A stretch of 64,000 bases of DNA from an uncultured Aquimarina sp. (GCF_947500065.1 NZ_CANMQT010000012.1:62001-126000), one strand, 5' to 3'. Shown: positions 51,317 to 61,419, counted from the first letter of the stretch. Numbers and translations: made by a program. Notes: generated by a model from the sequence alone, not told the origin.

Positions 51317-51784
51317 TTGGGTAACAATGTTGCGGCCAAGTATATGGATATCAATACTATAAGGTGTCTAAATGGAGTAAACTCTGGACAGAATAACTTA
51401 ACTAATTTTCCGATCGATTTAGATAACGATAGTAAGGATTGTATAGGACAATCAGGTGGTGATATTACAGATAGAGGAAGCGGATATTTATTTAATATCA
51501 ATTGGTTGGAATTCTCAGGTGATACAAAAAGCCCTGCAGATACTTTGGGTAAGGATGTAAAACCTATTAAGTTATATCCCAACCTTGCATCAGAAGTAAT
51601 TTATTTAGAAAATGGAGCAAAGACGATTGTAGAGATCTATGATAGTCTTGGTAAGAAAATACTAATAACAATTATTCAAAATACAAAGGAACCTATTGAA
51701 ATAAGTAAACTGATAAAAGGAGTATATTTCGTGAAAATTAATAAAGACGGAAACATTATTTATCGACAAATTATAAAAAAGTAG
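51317..51784 (+). pseudogene. Truncated secreted CBM6-like protein with T9SS tail
   Basis: 155 codons from a TTG with no signal peptide; an in-frame stop lies just upstream. The first ~75 residues end in YLFNINWLEFSG, the typical last strand of a CBM6-type carbohydrate-binding module. The last ~75 (IKLYPNLASEVIYLE to GVYFVKINKDGN...IIKK) are a type-A T9SS sorting domain. The enzyme part and export signal of a larger secreted protein are missing, so this is most likely a 3' remnant. Confidence 0.65.
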
Positions 51785-51791
51785 GACAATT

Positions 51792-51825
51792 AAAAAGCCA
51801 ATGAAAGATCTTTCATTGGCTTTTT
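51792..51825. terminator. Perfect palindromic bidirectional terminator
   Basis: AAAAAGCCAATGAAAGA (51792-51808) is followed directly by its exact reverse complement (51809-51825). It serves the truncated gene (+) and the converging secreted repeat protein (-). Confidence 0.88.
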
Positions 51826-51858
51826 CTTATTTAAATTTAGAAGTCTATTTTATGTTTT

Positions 51859-52911
51859 TTATCTGATGAATTTTAAAAATTTAGAATCAGATCGGGCAAT
51901 ATATAACCCTCTTGGTAGTGAAGATAAATCTACACTTGCTGTATTATTGACATCTGTTACTTCAAATATTTTTTTACCTAATGTATTATATATGTCTAAG
52001 AATGTAGCTTCAATAGAATCATTAATTATTAAAGATGTTGAAGCGTTATTAAAATATAGTTGATCACTATCAAAAATAAAATCGTTAGTAGTTAGTAGTG
52101 GTGAAACATTGATCTCAGGATATGCTCCCGTAACACTCCAATCTACGTCTGAATTAGCATCTGGATTTACAGCAGAAGATAGTTTTCCGAAAATATAATA
52201 TTTCGTTCCTGATAGGGAAGAGCTAATCGGAAAATCGGACGGAATATCAAGTGTTACCGTTGTTGAGACATCTGTTCCGGCAGTAACAGTCGGAGTAACA
52301 ATAATAGCAGTACCATTTGCAGTAGTACCTCCAAAAATACCAGGCACATCAGCTTCGAAAATTTGAAATTGCGTAGCAACATCCATAGATGCTGTATAGG
52401 TGTAGTTTAAAGTTATAGGTTCTCCAGCAGCTACAGAAATGGGATTCGCAGAATCATAGGTTATAGAATACGGAGGACTCGTAACTGTTATTAATGGGTA
52501 TACTCCTCCTGTGTCCCAGGTTGCATCTGTTGTAGCATCGGAATTTGCAGCAGAAGATAGTTTACCAAAAATGCGATATTCGGTTCCTGATAATGATGAG
52601 GATAACGGAAAATTAGTTGGTATATTAAGAGTAATTGTGGCTGTTACATCAGTTCCAGCATCAAGAGTAGGGAACTCAGCCACCGCCGTTCCTATAGCAG
52701 TAGTACCTCCGAAAATACCTGAATCATCGGTTTCAAAAATTTGAAATTGCGCACCTACTTGCATCGATGCGGTATATGTGTAATTTAAGGTGATGGATTG
52801 ACCGGCCACAACGGTTACCGGATCAGCAGAATCATAGCTAATCGCATATTGAGCAGTTGCGCTACAAAAAAATCCTAAACATAATAGCGTTGAAAATAAT
52901 CTTTTTATCAT
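51859..52911 (-). CDS. Secreted two-repeat beta protein with T9SS type-A sorting domain
   Basis: A 350-aa protein when started at the Met of MIKRLFSTLLCLGFF (52911); the longer frame adds 12 residues in front of the signal peptide. Two ~125-residue repeats each start with YDSA-x-P and contain VAAGEPITLNYTYTASM, then TQFQIFE, GIFGGTTA and SSLSGTxY-x-IFGKLSSA. The final ~75 residues (LYFNNASTSLIIN to GLYIARSDSKFLKFIR) are the type IX secretion signal. No enzymatic motif is evident; it is a likely surface adhesin or binding protein of unknown ligand. Confidence 0.78.
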   Translation of the reverse strand: MIKRLFSTLLCLGFFCSATAQYAISYDSADPVTVVAGQSITLNYTYTASMQVGAQFQIFETDDSGIFGGTTAIGTAVAEFPTLDAGTDVTATITLNIPTNFPLSSSLSGTEYRIFGKLSSAANSDATTDATWDTGGVYPLITVTSPPYSITYDSANPISVAAGEPITLNYTYTASMDVATQFQIFEADVPGIFGGTTANGTAIIVTPTVTAGTDVSTTVTLDIPSDFPISSSLSGTKYYIFGKLSSAVNPDANSDVDWSVTGAYPEINVSPLLTTNDFIFDSDQLYFNNASTSLIINDSIEATFLDIYNTLGKKIFEVTDVNNTASVDLSSLPRGLYIARSDSKFLKFIR

Positions 52912-53208
52912 AATTACAAATTTCAAAACATTGCTTTTTTGACACAACCTGTGTCAATGTTTTAACAATGTCAATTAGTTTACACTAAATTTATAGTTAA
53001 GAATAAATCTTAAGTATAAGAATTGTTGCAATTGATAATAATTTTGATGTATGAGTCTTACGTATACGCTTTAATACGTTGTTTAATTGCTAAACAAGTA
53101 ATTTTTGGTCTCCATAATTATAAAAATTAGAATTAGAGAAGTAATAATTTAAGAATATGTTTTAGTTTCAAATAATTAAGTCATTAAGTTCCTATCATAA
53201 GTTCATTT

Positions 53209-54918
53209 TTAAAACCCAATAGCAGTATCATCACCACGTTTATCGGCACCTCCTTCTAGACTACCATCAGGTAACACAAGAATACCATCGACTTTACCAA
53301 TAACTCTGGTTTCTTCTTCATTGGTTTTATAGCCTTTTAATTTTAGGCTATCCAATACATTTTTATCGAATGAATCTGGTTCAAAAATAACAACATCTGG
53401 TAACCATTGATGGTGAAAACGTGGAGCATTTACAGCATCTTGCATAGTCATTTCGTATTCTTTTACATTTAATATGGTTTGTAAGACAGATGTAATAATT
53501 GTGGATCCTCCAGGAGTTCCAACGGACATCCATAATTCGCCATCTTTTTCTACAAGAGTTGGAGTCATCGAACTTAACATTCTTTTCTCAGGAGCAATTG
53601 CATTAGCTTCAGCACCAAGTAAACCAAACATATTAGGAGTACCTGGTTTAGCGCTAAAATCATCCATTTCATTGTTTAAAAAGAATCCTAATTCAGGAAC
53701 ATAAAGCTTGGAACCATAGGCACCATTTAAGGTTGTGGTTACAGAAATGGCATTCCCGAATTGATCAATAATAGAGTAGTGGGTAGTTTCACTACTTTCA
53801 TAGCCAGGAATACTTCCATAGCTAAGATCAGAGGATAACGTAGCTTTTTCAAGATTAAAATCATTCATTCTTCCAGATAGATAAGCATCACTTATTAATG
53901 TGTCTATTGGGATTTTCACAAAATCAGGATCACCCAGATAAAAACTCCTATCGGCATAAGCTCTTCGTTCTGCTTCGGTTATTATTTGAATCGACTTCAA
54001 AGTATTATGTCCATAAGTACTGAGGTCGTAAGGTTCTATCATTTTCATGATTTGTGCCAGACATACACCTCCACTAGAAGGTGGAGACATGGATATAACA
54101 TTAAGGTTTTTGTATGTGAATTGGACAGGGTCACGCCACTTAGCTTCATACTTATTTAGATCTTCCATGGTGATAACACCACCTTTAGATTGTATATAGT
54201 CTACTATTTTTTGACCAGTTTCTCCTTTGTAAAACTCATCTCGTCCATTTTTTATAATTCTATTAAGAGTGGCGGCGAGCATTGGATTTTTTATTGTATC
54301 GAGTGCTTTATACGTTTTGGCATATAGTATGGTGTCGTTATTAGTTTCTATAAAGAGTTCTTTAAAATGCTGTAATCTTTTTTCTTGCTTTTCTGTAATT
54401 ACATAACCATTCTCAGCTAGCTGAACAACAGGAGTTAACAATTCCTTTATAGATAATGTTCCAAACTTTTGATGTACTTCAAATATACCAGCAATGGTTC
54501 CAGGTACTCCAACTGCCATGGATCCTAATTGACTTTTTTCTGGTATTGGATCTCCATTTTTATCTAAATACATATCCTTAAATGCTGCTAAAGGAGCTTT
54601 TTCGCGATAGTCAATCGCTCCCGTTTCTCCATTAGCTTTTCTGTATACCATAAAACCGCCACCGCCTAGATTACCAGCATAGGGGTACGAAACGGCGAGT
54701 GCCATTTCTGTAGCTACCATCGCATCAAACACATTTCCACCTTTTTTTAGAATATCTCTTCCTATTTTAGAAGCTTCTTCGCGAGCAGAAACAACCATAG
54801 CGTTTTTTTCGACTACTCCTAAAACTGGCTCAGGTTTAGTCTCAATATCTATAGGTTTTTCAGGGTTTGTTTTGCAGGAGATAATTGAAATAAGAAGTAA
54901 AAGGTAAAGCAATCGCAT
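53209..54918 (-). CDS. ggt: Gamma-glutamyltransferase, lipoprotein
   Basis: About 570 aa; the start at MRLLYLLLLISIISC is preferred because it leaves a compact lipobox (IISC). An Ntn-hydrolase that cleaves glutathione and other gamma-glutamyl compounds. The self-processing site is ETTHYSIIDQFGNAISVTTT, with the nucleophilic Thr after E-T. Also seen are NLGGGGFMVYRKANG, IDYREKAPL, PPSSGGVCLAQIM and TPTLVEKDG. Envelope-anchored glutathione salvage is the likely role. It heads downstream of the MORN lipoprotein gene in an apparent operon. Confidence 0.95.
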   Translation of the reverse strand: MRLLYLLLLISIISCKTNPEKPIDIETKPEPVLGVVEKNAMVVSAREEASKIGRDILKKGGNVFDAMVATEMALAVSYPYAGNLGGGGFMVYRKANGETGAIDYREKAPLAAFKDMYLDKNGDPIPEKSQLGSMAVGVPGTIAGIFEVHQKFGTLSIKELLTPVVQLAENGYVITEKQEKRLQHFKELFIETNNDTILYAKTYKALDTIKNPMLAATLNRIIKNGRDEFYKGETGQKIVDYIQSKGGVITMEDLNKYEAKWRDPVQFTYKNLNVISMSPPSSGGVCLAQIMKMIEPYDLSTYGHNTLKSIQIITEAERRAYADRSFYLGDPDFVKIPIDTLISDAYLSGRMNDFNLEKATLSSDLSYGSIPGYESSETTHYSIIDQFGNAISVTTTLNGAYGSKLYVPELGFFLNNEMDDFSAKPGTPNMFGLLGAEANAIAPEKRMLSSMTPTLVEKDGELWMSVGTPGGSTIITSVLQTILNVKEYEMTMQDAVNAPRFHHQWLPDVVIFEPDSFDKNVLDSLKLKGYKTNEEETRVIGKVDGILVLPDGSLEGGADKRGDDTAIGF

Positions 54919-54934
54919 AGTAATCAACATTTAA

Positions 54935-55327
54935 TTAGTAATTCGTTTCTTTGATGAGGTTGTTTTTTTTATCGTAAAATTTCCAATATCCAGAGGGTTT
55001 GCAATCATTTATGTGACCTTCAGATTTTATATTGCCATTTTTGTGATATTCTTTCCAGTAACCTTGTTTTTTACCTACTTCATAATGTCCTTCTGCTTTT
55101 ATATTTCCATTTCTGTAAAAGAATTTCCAGAACCCTTGTCGTATTCCTTCTTTATAGTGACCAATACTTTCTGTATTAATAGAATTAGTATAATAATTTT
55201 TGGTATATCCGTTTTTAGATGTTATTGTAATTTGTTCCTTGCAAATATTTGTTATAACATAGTTGCTATTCGTTTTCTTGCAAGAAAATGTACAGATTAT
55301 TACTAAAAAAAGGTAAAGAATTCTCAT
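54935..55327 (-). CDS. MORN-repeat (YwqK-type) lipoprotein
   Basis: A 130-aa protein with a lipoprotein signal (IICTFSC). Three MORN-like repeats follow: GHYKEGIRQGFWKFFYRNGN, GHYEVGKKQGYWKEYHKNGN and GHINDCKPSGYWKFYDKKNN. It is annotated elsewhere as 'YwqK family antitoxin', but that label derives from one Bacillus pair and no toxin is adjacent here. The ATG overlaps the stop of the upstream AcpH-like gene by 4 bp (ATGA), so translation is coupled. Confidence 0.8.
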   Translation of the reverse strand: MRILYLFLVIICTFSCKKTNSNYVITNICKEQITITSKNGYTKNYYTNSINTESIGHYKEGIRQGFWKFFYRNGNIKAEGHYEVGKKQGYWKEYHKNGNIKSEGHINDCKPSGYWKFYDKKNNLIKETNY

Positions 55328-55908
55328 AAAATTCGCATTTCGTTTTTTGTAAACAATTCAAGTTCTTCAAAAAAAGAGCGAAACTCCCTTTCGAAATCAT
55401 TATAATATTGTTCTAGTTCAACGACGGCAAAGTTCATTTTTGACCTGTTCTTTGTTCTATGATTCATCTGATAAAGTATTCTGCCAATACCAGGTATAGT
55501 GGCGTAACTAAGTAACCAATTATCACGCAACATATAGGGCAAGAAATCTTGAACACGTTTCGGTAAGACTTCGTAATATTCCTGGAGTAGGTCATAGAAA
55601 TCAGAAACATATATATCTAATGGAATCTTAGAATATTCATCCCAAAAAGCGGCCAGATAATGATCGTATAGTATGTCTACAATTACAGTACTATAGTGTC
55701 CATATTTAGGAAATAACCTTGAAACACTTTCTCTAACTATAGGGTGACTATCCGTATACGAGTCAATCTTGCGATGTAATGTAATGCCTTGTTGGATTCG
55801 TTCGGGAAATTGAATAAACTTTTTTCCTTTAACGGAATCTGCAATAAAATTGCCTATTTGAAGCTCTTGGTCATCTCCAGAAAGGTAAATATGGGCTAAA
55901 AAATTCAT
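55324..55908 (-). CDS. AcpH-like acyl-carrier-protein phosphodiesterase (DUF479)
   Basis: A 194-aa member of the ACP phosphodiesterase family, which removes 4'-phosphopantetheine from ACP. Seen: MNFLAHIYLSGDDQELQIGN at the N-terminus, GITLHRKIDSYTDSHPIVRE with the HD-like metal ligands, and VDILYDHYLAAFWDEYS. It is first of a three-gene run with the MORN lipoprotein and ggt. Confidence 0.87.
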   Translation of the reverse strand: MNFLAHIYLSGDDQELQIGNFIADSVKGKKFIQFPERIQQGITLHRKIDSYTDSHPIVRESVSRLFPKYGHYSTVIVDILYDHYLAAFWDEYSKIPLDIYVSDFYDLLQEYYEVLPKRVQDFLPYMLRDNWLLSYATIPGIGRILYQMNHRTKNRSKMNFAVVELEQYYNDFEREFRSFFEELELFTKNEMRIL

Positions 55909-55970
55909 TAGGTGAATTTACAATATTTTAGAAAGTTGTTATCGTTTTTATATAAACTTTAATTACAGAG

Positions 55971-56001
55971 TTGCGGTAATCACAGATAGCACGTACATTT
56001 G
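55971..56001 (+). promoter_or_regulatory. Bacteroidota-type promoter of glmM
   Basis: TTG (55971-55973), 20-bp spacer, TACATTTG (55994-56001): a full TTG-N17-23-TAnnTTTG match, 30 bp before the glmM ATG. Confidence 0.7.
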
Positions 56002-56030
56002 TTAAAACAAAAAAAATAATCAATCAGTAT

Positions 56031-57419
56031 ATGACATTAATCAAATCAATTTCGGGTATTCGAGGAACTATTGGCGGAAAAGTAGGGGATAATCTTACTC
56101 CTATTGATGCTGTGAAATTCGCATCAGCTTATGGTAGCTGGTTAAAAACAGAGACAAGTAAAGAACATCCGACAGTAGTCGTAGGTAGAGATGCTCGTAT
56201 TTCTGGGGCTATGATTCAGCAATTAGTAATGAATGGATTGGTAGGGCTAGGTATACACGTTGTGGATTTGGGATTATCAACTACACCTACAGTAGAAATA
56301 GCAGTTCCTATGGAAAAAGCAGATGGAGGAATTATACTAACAGCTAGTCATAATCCAAAGCAATGGAATGCACTGAAGCTATTGGATGGTAAGGGTGAGT
56401 TTCTGAATGCAGAAAATGGTAAAAAGATCTTAGATATTGCTGAGAACGATGATTATAGTTTTGCAGAGGTTGATGATTTAGGGTCGATTACAGCAAATGA
56501 TACATACATTGATAAACATATTGAAGAAGTATTAAACCTTTCTTTAGTAAATGTTGAAATTGTTAGAGAAGCTGGTTTTAAAGTTGTGGTAGATGCAGTT
56601 AATTCTACAGGTGGAATTGCAATTCCTAGATTACTTAATAAAATGGGAGTGGATGTGGTAGAGTTATATTGCGAACCGAATGGCCATTTTCCTCATAATC
56701 CAGAACCTCTTAAAGAACACTTAACTGATTTATCTGAACTAGTAGTGAAGGAAAAAGCAGATTTTGGACTAACTGTTGATCCAGATGTGGATCGATTGGC
56801 TTTTATGAGTGAAGATGGTGAAATGTTTGGAGAAGAATATACGTTAGTTGCTTGTGCTGATTTTGTTCTTGGTAAAACACCTGGAAATACAGTTTCTAAT
56901 TTGTCATCTAGTAGAGCTTTAAGAGATGTTACTGAAAAACATAATGGTACTTATGAAGCTAGTGCAGTAGGAGAGGTAAATGTTGTGTCTAAAATGAAAG
57001 CTAATAAAGCTGTGATCGGTGGAGAAGGAAATGGAGGGATTATTTATCCTGAGTCACATTATGGAAGAGATTCTTTAGTAGGTGTAGCACTATTTTTAAC
57101 TCATTTAGCAGAAAAGAAATGTAGTGTAAGTGAGTTACGAAATAGTTATCCATCTTATTTTATGAGTAAGAACAAGGTACAGTTAACTCCAACACTAAAC
57201 GTAGATGAAATTCTAAAAGGATTTCATAATAAGCATATCTCAGAAGAGGTAAGTACTGTGGATGGTGTAAAAGTTGATTTTAGCGATTGTTGGGTTCATC
57301 TTAGAAAAAGTAATACGGAACCTATCATTAGAATTTATACAGAAGCATTAAGTCAAGAAAAAGCGGATCAATTGGCTAATGATACGATTGCCACATTAAA
57401 AAAGATTGCTGGAATTTAA
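56031..57419 (+). CDS. glmM: Phosphoglucosamine mutase
   Basis: A 462-aa phosphohexomutase converting glucosamine-6-P to glucosamine-1-P for peptidoglycan and LPS. Active-site TASHNPKQWNALK (phospho-Ser), metal loop DPDVDRLAFM, sugar loop GGEGNGG and phosphate loop RKSNTEPIIRIY are all present, with the N-terminal SISGIRGTIGG. The sugar loop (GEGNGG) fits GlmM or the related phosphomannomutase group; GlmM is preferred as the usual single copy. Confidence 0.88.
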   Translation: MTLIKSISGIRGTIGGKVGDNLTPIDAVKFASAYGSWLKTETSKEHPTVVVGRDARISGAMIQQLVMNGLVGLGIHVVDLGLSTTPTVEIAVPMEKADGGIILTASHNPKQWNALKLLDGKGEFLNAENGKKILDIAENDDYSFAEVDDLGSITANDTYIDKHIEEVLNLSLVNVEIVREAGFKVVVDAVNSTGGIAIPRLLNKMGVDVVELYCEPNGHFPHNPEPLKEHLTDLSELVVKEKADFGLTVDPDVDRLAFMSEDGEMFGEEYTLVACADFVLGKTPGNTVSNLSSSRALRDVTEKHNGTYEASAVGEVNVVSKMKANKAVIGGEGNGGIIYPESHYGRDSLVGVALFLTHLAEKKCSVSELRNSYPSYFMSKNKVQLTPTLNVDEILKGFHNKHISEEVSTVDGVKVDFSDCWVHLRKSNTEPIIRIYTEALSQEKADQLANDTIATLKKIAGI

Positions 57420-57441
57420 TTTAGAAACGAAAAACAATATA

Positions 57442-57470
57442 CCATCAGGTTTGAAAACCTGATGGGTTTT
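57442..57470 (+). terminator. Terminator of glmM
   Basis: CCATCAGGTTT (57442-57452) pairs with AAACCTGATGG (57455-57465), followed by GTTTTT. Confidence 0.85.
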
Positions 57471-57681
57471 TAGAGAAGTGTTTTTTAGGTTTATAATATG
57501 ATGTTATTCAAAATTATAGTATAATTAATAAGATCTATCTAATACTATTTTGATCTATATTATTACTTATTTATCAGGAATATTTTTTTATGATAAATAT
57601 AGGTGAGTATTTAATATATTGCTTGGTGTTAAAAGAAAAGCGAAGACTAGAGTTCTTTTTTTGATCTACTAAAAAAATTAT

Positions 57682-59139
57682 ATGAATCCATCAACGGGAA
57701 AAAAGATATCTTTTATTCATTTTTTACTCCCTATACTTTTCCTAACCGTATTGATCATTTATGGATTAATTATCCAACCTAAGCTTTTAAATAAACCAGC
57801 TTTTCCATTAGAAATCGTTTTTCTTTTAGCCACTGTGTTTTCTTCTGCTCATTTAATCTTTTTAGGTTTTAAATGGCGGACTATACAAAAAGCGATTGTC
57901 AATAAATTAGCTAAAGGTTTTCCTGCTGTACTTATATTATTTGCCATTGGGATTATAATTGGTACCTGGATCATTAGTGGAACAATACCGATGCTGATAT
58001 ATTATGGGATTAAATTAATTAACCCCAATTATATGTATATTCTTGCATTTATTGTCCCAATTATATTTTCTACTATGACGGGGACCTCATGGGGGTCAGT
58101 TGGTACCATAGGAGCTGTAATTATAGGAGTAGCGTCTTCAGTTGATGCAAATTTAGGAATTACTGCAGGAGCTATTATTGGAGGTGCTTTTTTCGGAGAT
58201 AAGATGTCGCCCTTATCCGATACCACTAACTTAGCCGCTATGGCTGTTGATATAGATTTATATGATCATATCAGGTCTATGATGTATACTACGCTACCTT
58301 CCGCTTTGATTGCTGCTGTGGTTTTTTTTTGCATGGGATTTATACAGCCACCGCTGAGTTCAGATGTAAATGGTGTACAAATTGAAAATACGCTAACTAC
58401 TATTGAATCCATGTTTAACTTCAATGTATTTCTTCTTATTCCTCCGGTTATTGTACTATATGGTTCTTTAAGAAAAAAAGATACATTACCTGTTTTATTA
58501 GCCTCATCTATTACTGCTTGTGTTTTGGCTTTTATATTTCAGAAGTTTGGAATAGAAGATATTATGATAACATTAAAAAGTGGTTTTAATATAAGTATGG
58601 CCCCATGGGTTGCTGAAGTGCCAGAAGAAGTACATAAATTATTTAATAGAGGAGGGCTTTTTGAACTTAATGAAGTAATTGTTTTTACATTGATGGTGCT
58701 TACCTTTATTGGAACTATAGATGTTACGGATGCTATGTCAAAAATCGTGAATAGAGTTTTTTCTTTTACTAAAACAAAATCTGCAATAATACTATCTTCT
58801 TTATTTTCTACGGCATTTACAAATTCTTTCACTTCTAATCAGAGCGCCACAAGTTTTATTATTGGGGATGCCTTTAAACGGAGATATGACGAATTTGGAA
58901 TATCCAGAAGTGTACTTTCCAGATCCATTGAGGATTACGGGACAATGTTAGAGAGTGTTGTTCCGTGGACAGCAACTACCTTGTTTATGTCTACAACCCT
59001 AGGGGTGGCTTTTGAAGATTATTGGCATTGGCAATTATTGTCATTGATTAACTTGATAATTGCACCACTCCTTGCAATTTTGGGAGTAGGTTGTTTTTAT
59101 GAAAAAAAGAATAAAAAAGAAGAAAATAAAACTGAATAG
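57682..59139 (+). CDS. nhaC: NhaC-family Na+/H+ antiporter
   Basis: A 485-aa inner-membrane antiporter with about 11-12 TM helices. Signature stretches are MTGTSWGSVGTIGAVIIGVA, GAIIGGAFFGDKMSPLSDTT (conserved acidic residues) and the C-terminal NQSATSFIIGDAFKRRYDEF with SRSIEDYGTMLESVVPWT. It probably exports Na+ in exchange for protons, as fits a marine bacterium. It ends 33 bp before the trans-sulfuration enzyme gene and may be co-transcribed with it. Confidence 0.92.
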   Translation: MNPSTGKKISFIHFLLPILFLTVLIIYGLIIQPKLLNKPAFPLEIVFLLATVFSSAHLIFLGFKWRTIQKAIVNKLAKGFPAVLILFAIGIIIGTWIISGTIPMLIYYGIKLINPNYMYILAFIVPIIFSTMTGTSWGSVGTIGAVIIGVASSVDANLGITAGAIIGGAFFGDKMSPLSDTTNLAAMAVDIDLYDHIRSMMYTTLPSALIAAVVFFCMGFIQPPLSSDVNGVQIENTLTTIESMFNFNVFLLIPPVIVLYGSLRKKDTLPVLLASSITACVLAFIFQKFGIEDIMITLKSGFNISMAPWVAEVPEEVHKLFNRGGLFELNEVIVFTLMVLTFIGTIDVTDAMSKIVNRVFSFTKTKSAIILSSLFSTAFTNSFTSNQSATSFIIGDAFKRRYDEFGISRSVLSRSIEDYGTMLESVVPWTATTLFMSTTLGVAFEDYWHWQLLSLINLIIAPLLAILGVGCFYEKKNKKEENKTE

Positions 59140-59172
59140 GCTATTGCTCTGTTATAAAACTGATAATTCATT

Positions 59173-60360
59173 ATGAGGGATAAACAAAAATTAGAAACAA
59201 TTCTAGCACACCACGGAGAAGAACGTGGAGCATACCACGGAGCAGTAGTACCACCCATATTCCAAAACTCCTTATTTACTTTTGAGAATTGGGAGTCTAT
59301 AGATGCTGCTTTTGATGATAGAATGGAGAATTATATATATTCTAGAGGAAAGAACCCAACGGTTAATGTTGTAGAAAAAAAAATAGCAAAAATGGCTGGA
59401 GGAGAAAAAGCACAATTATTTCCCTCTGGTATGGCCGCTATATCTGCATCTTGCCTTCATTTTTTAGAACCTAATGATCATGTAATCGCAATTAAAAACC
59501 TATACGGACCGGCCAGTAAGTTCTTAAAAAAGTATTTGTCTAAAAAGATGAATGTAGAAACTACTTTTGTTTCTGGAGAACGGATTGAAGATTTTGAAAA
59601 TGCTATTCAGGATAACACAAAATTAATATATTTGGAAAGCCCTTCCTCTGTTGTTTTTTCTTTACAGGATATTAATGCTGTAGCTCAATTAGCTAAAAAA
59701 CGAGGGATTAAAACTATAATTGATAATACTTGGGCTACTCCAATTTTTCAAAAACCATTAGAAATGGGTATTGATTTAGAGATTCACTCTTGTTCTAAGT
59801 ATTTTGGAGGGCATAGTGACTTAATTGGAGGTGTTGTCATAGGAAAAGAGAAGGATCTTAACGAAATTTTCCTTAATGAATATGAAATGATGGGGTTTAA
59901 AACTGCTCCTATGGAAGCTTGGCTGTTAATGCGTAGTCTTAGGACATTACCTATGCGATTAGAGAGACATGAATCTAACGCATTAGCTGTTGCAAATTTT
60001 TTAGAAACCCATCCCAAAATTGCTAATGTAACTTATCCAGGATTGCCAAGTTTTCCTCAATATGAATTAGGGCAAAAACAGATGAGTGGTTATGGAGGTT
60101 TATTAGCATTTCAATTGAAAACCACAGAACTGGCAAAAATAAAATTATTCTTTAATAGTTTAGAAGTTTTCCAAAAAGGCGTCGGTTGGGGAGGTCATGA
60201 AAGTTTAGTGTATGTTCCTGCAATAAGTTACCTAAAAGAACTTGACGAAGAGCAATTTACTGGTTTAGGAATTTCTACTAGTAATATTAGGATATCAGTT
60301 GGTTTGGAGCATAAAGATGATCTAATAAATGATCTGGAAGAGTGTCTTAAATTGATTTAA
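59173..60360 (+). CDS. Trans-sulfuration PLP enzyme (cystathionine gamma-synthase / beta-lyase type)
   Basis: A 395-aa Cys/Met-metabolism PLP enzyme. The PLP lysine is in HSCSKYFGGHSDLIGG, the preceding IDNTWATP holds the ring-stacking Asp region, and FPSGMAAISASC and SRGKNPTVNVVEK (with YIYS just before) line the active site. The C-terminal GWGGHESLVYVPA followed by NIRISVGLEHKDDLI is typical of cystathionine beta-lyases. CGS, CBL and methionine gamma-lyase cannot be separated from sequence alone. Confidence 0.85.
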   Translation: MRDKQKLETILAHHGEERGAYHGAVVPPIFQNSLFTFENWESIDAAFDDRMENYIYSRGKNPTVNVVEKKIAKMAGGEKAQLFPSGMAAISASCLHFLEPNDHVIAIKNLYGPASKFLKKYLSKKMNVETTFVSGERIEDFENAIQDNTKLIYLESPSSVVFSLQDINAVAQLAKKRGIKTIIDNTWATPIFQKPLEMGIDLEIHSCSKYFGGHSDLIGGVVIGKEKDLNEIFLNEYEMMGFKTAPMEAWLLMRSLRTLPMRLERHESNALAVANFLETHPKIANVTYPGLPSFPQYELGQKQMSGYGGLLAFQLKTTELAKIKLFFNSLEVFQKGVGWGGHESLVYVPAISYLKELDEEQFTGLGISTSNIRISVGLEHKDDLINDLEECLKLI

Positions 60361-60501
60361 TACCATTAGTGCTAAATCTGAATTTTTATAATTTTATTAG
60401 TATGACTAAGGTGATTGGATAAAATTGTAAGGAGTAATAACAAACATCGAAAATTTATTACACATTAAAATCTTGATATAATAAGTGTCCGGAGTGTTTT
60501 G

Positions 60502-61401
60502 TTAATCGATAATTGCTTCTTTTGGGATTTCCGCATTTCGATGTTTCCATCGCTTATGCGTCCATAGATAATATTCTGGTGCTTTATAAATTTGTTCTTC
60601 TAACATTCGTAAGTATGTTTTTACGATATAGTAATCCTCACAGTTTTTTGCATTTTCTGTAATTGGAATAAACTTCGCCTGGTAATAGCCTCTTTTTACT
60701 TTTTCTACGTGTAAATAAACTACAGACATATCTAATCTTTTAGCTAACACAGCTCCTCCAACGTGCGTAGGAACCTTTATACCCATGAAATCTGTCCAAT
60801 AGGTAGCTTTTTCAATACTAGGTGATTGATCAGATAAAAAAGCATAAGAACAAAGTTTACCATTAACCTTGTCTCGAGTGATCTCTTTCATAGCATTGTA
60901 ACTAGCAATAAGTCTGGCATCATATCGTTGACGAATTTGATGTACAAGTTGATCAAAGTATTTGTTTTTTATTTGTTTATAAACTCCTACTGTTGGGTAA
61001 TCAATTAATAATTGCGTTACAGTAGACCATTCATAGCTGGCATAATGAGACATCAAAACGATAATGCTTTTGTTTTTTGCTTCTAAATTTTTTAGAGTTT
61101 CGATATTAGTGATTTTAAATCGCTCTAAAAGATCTTTGTCACTAATTGAAATAGACTTAATCATTTCTAAGAACATATCGCACATATGTTTGTAGAAAGC
61201 TTTTCGGGTTTTATGAATCTCTTGTTTAGGTTTTTCGGGAAATATGAGAATAAGATTTTCCGTTACTGATTTTCGTCTATATCTAATAATATGATATATG
61301 AAAATGTAAACACAGGTAGAAAATAAATAAAATAAACGCCAGGGTAATTTTGATATAATCCATAAAACGGGATATACCAGGCGATAAACCAATAATTGCA
61401 T
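60502..61401 (-). CDS. LpxL/HtrB-type lysophospholipid acyltransferase, copy 1
   Basis: A 299-aa membrane-anchored acyltransferase adding a secondary acyl chain to lipid A or a related lipid. One N-terminal TM helix lies in LVYRLVYPVLWIISKLPWRL. The catalytic H-x4-E-type motif is MSHYASYEWS (His and Glu spaced as in HtrB), followed by VGVYKQIKNKYFDQLV and the SDQSPS motif. It is a close paralogue of the next gene, tandem on the same strand. The two may use different acyl donors or acceptors. Confidence 0.88.
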   Translation of the reverse strand: MQLLVYRLVYPVLWIISKLPWRLFYLFSTCVYIFIYHIIRYRRKSVTENLILIFPEKPKQEIHKTRKAFYKHMCDMFLEMIKSISISDKDLLERFKITNIETLKNLEAKNKSIIVLMSHYASYEWSTVTQLLIDYPTVGVYKQIKNKYFDQLVHQIRQRYDARLIASYNAMKEITRDKVNGKLCSYAFLSDQSPSIEKATYWTDFMGIKVPTHVGGAVLAKRLDMSVVYLHVEKVKRGYYQAKFIPITENAKNCEDYYIVKTYLRMLEEQIYKAPEYYLWTHKRWKHRNAEIPKEAIID

Positions 61402-61419
61402 TACGTTAATTTAAGCATA

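Noticed and set aside
54935..55327. Antitoxin of a toxin-antitoxin pair (as the YwqK name implies)
   Set aside because: It is a lipoprotein with MORN repeats, coupled to an AcpH-like gene and followed by ggt; no toxin candidate is adjacent.
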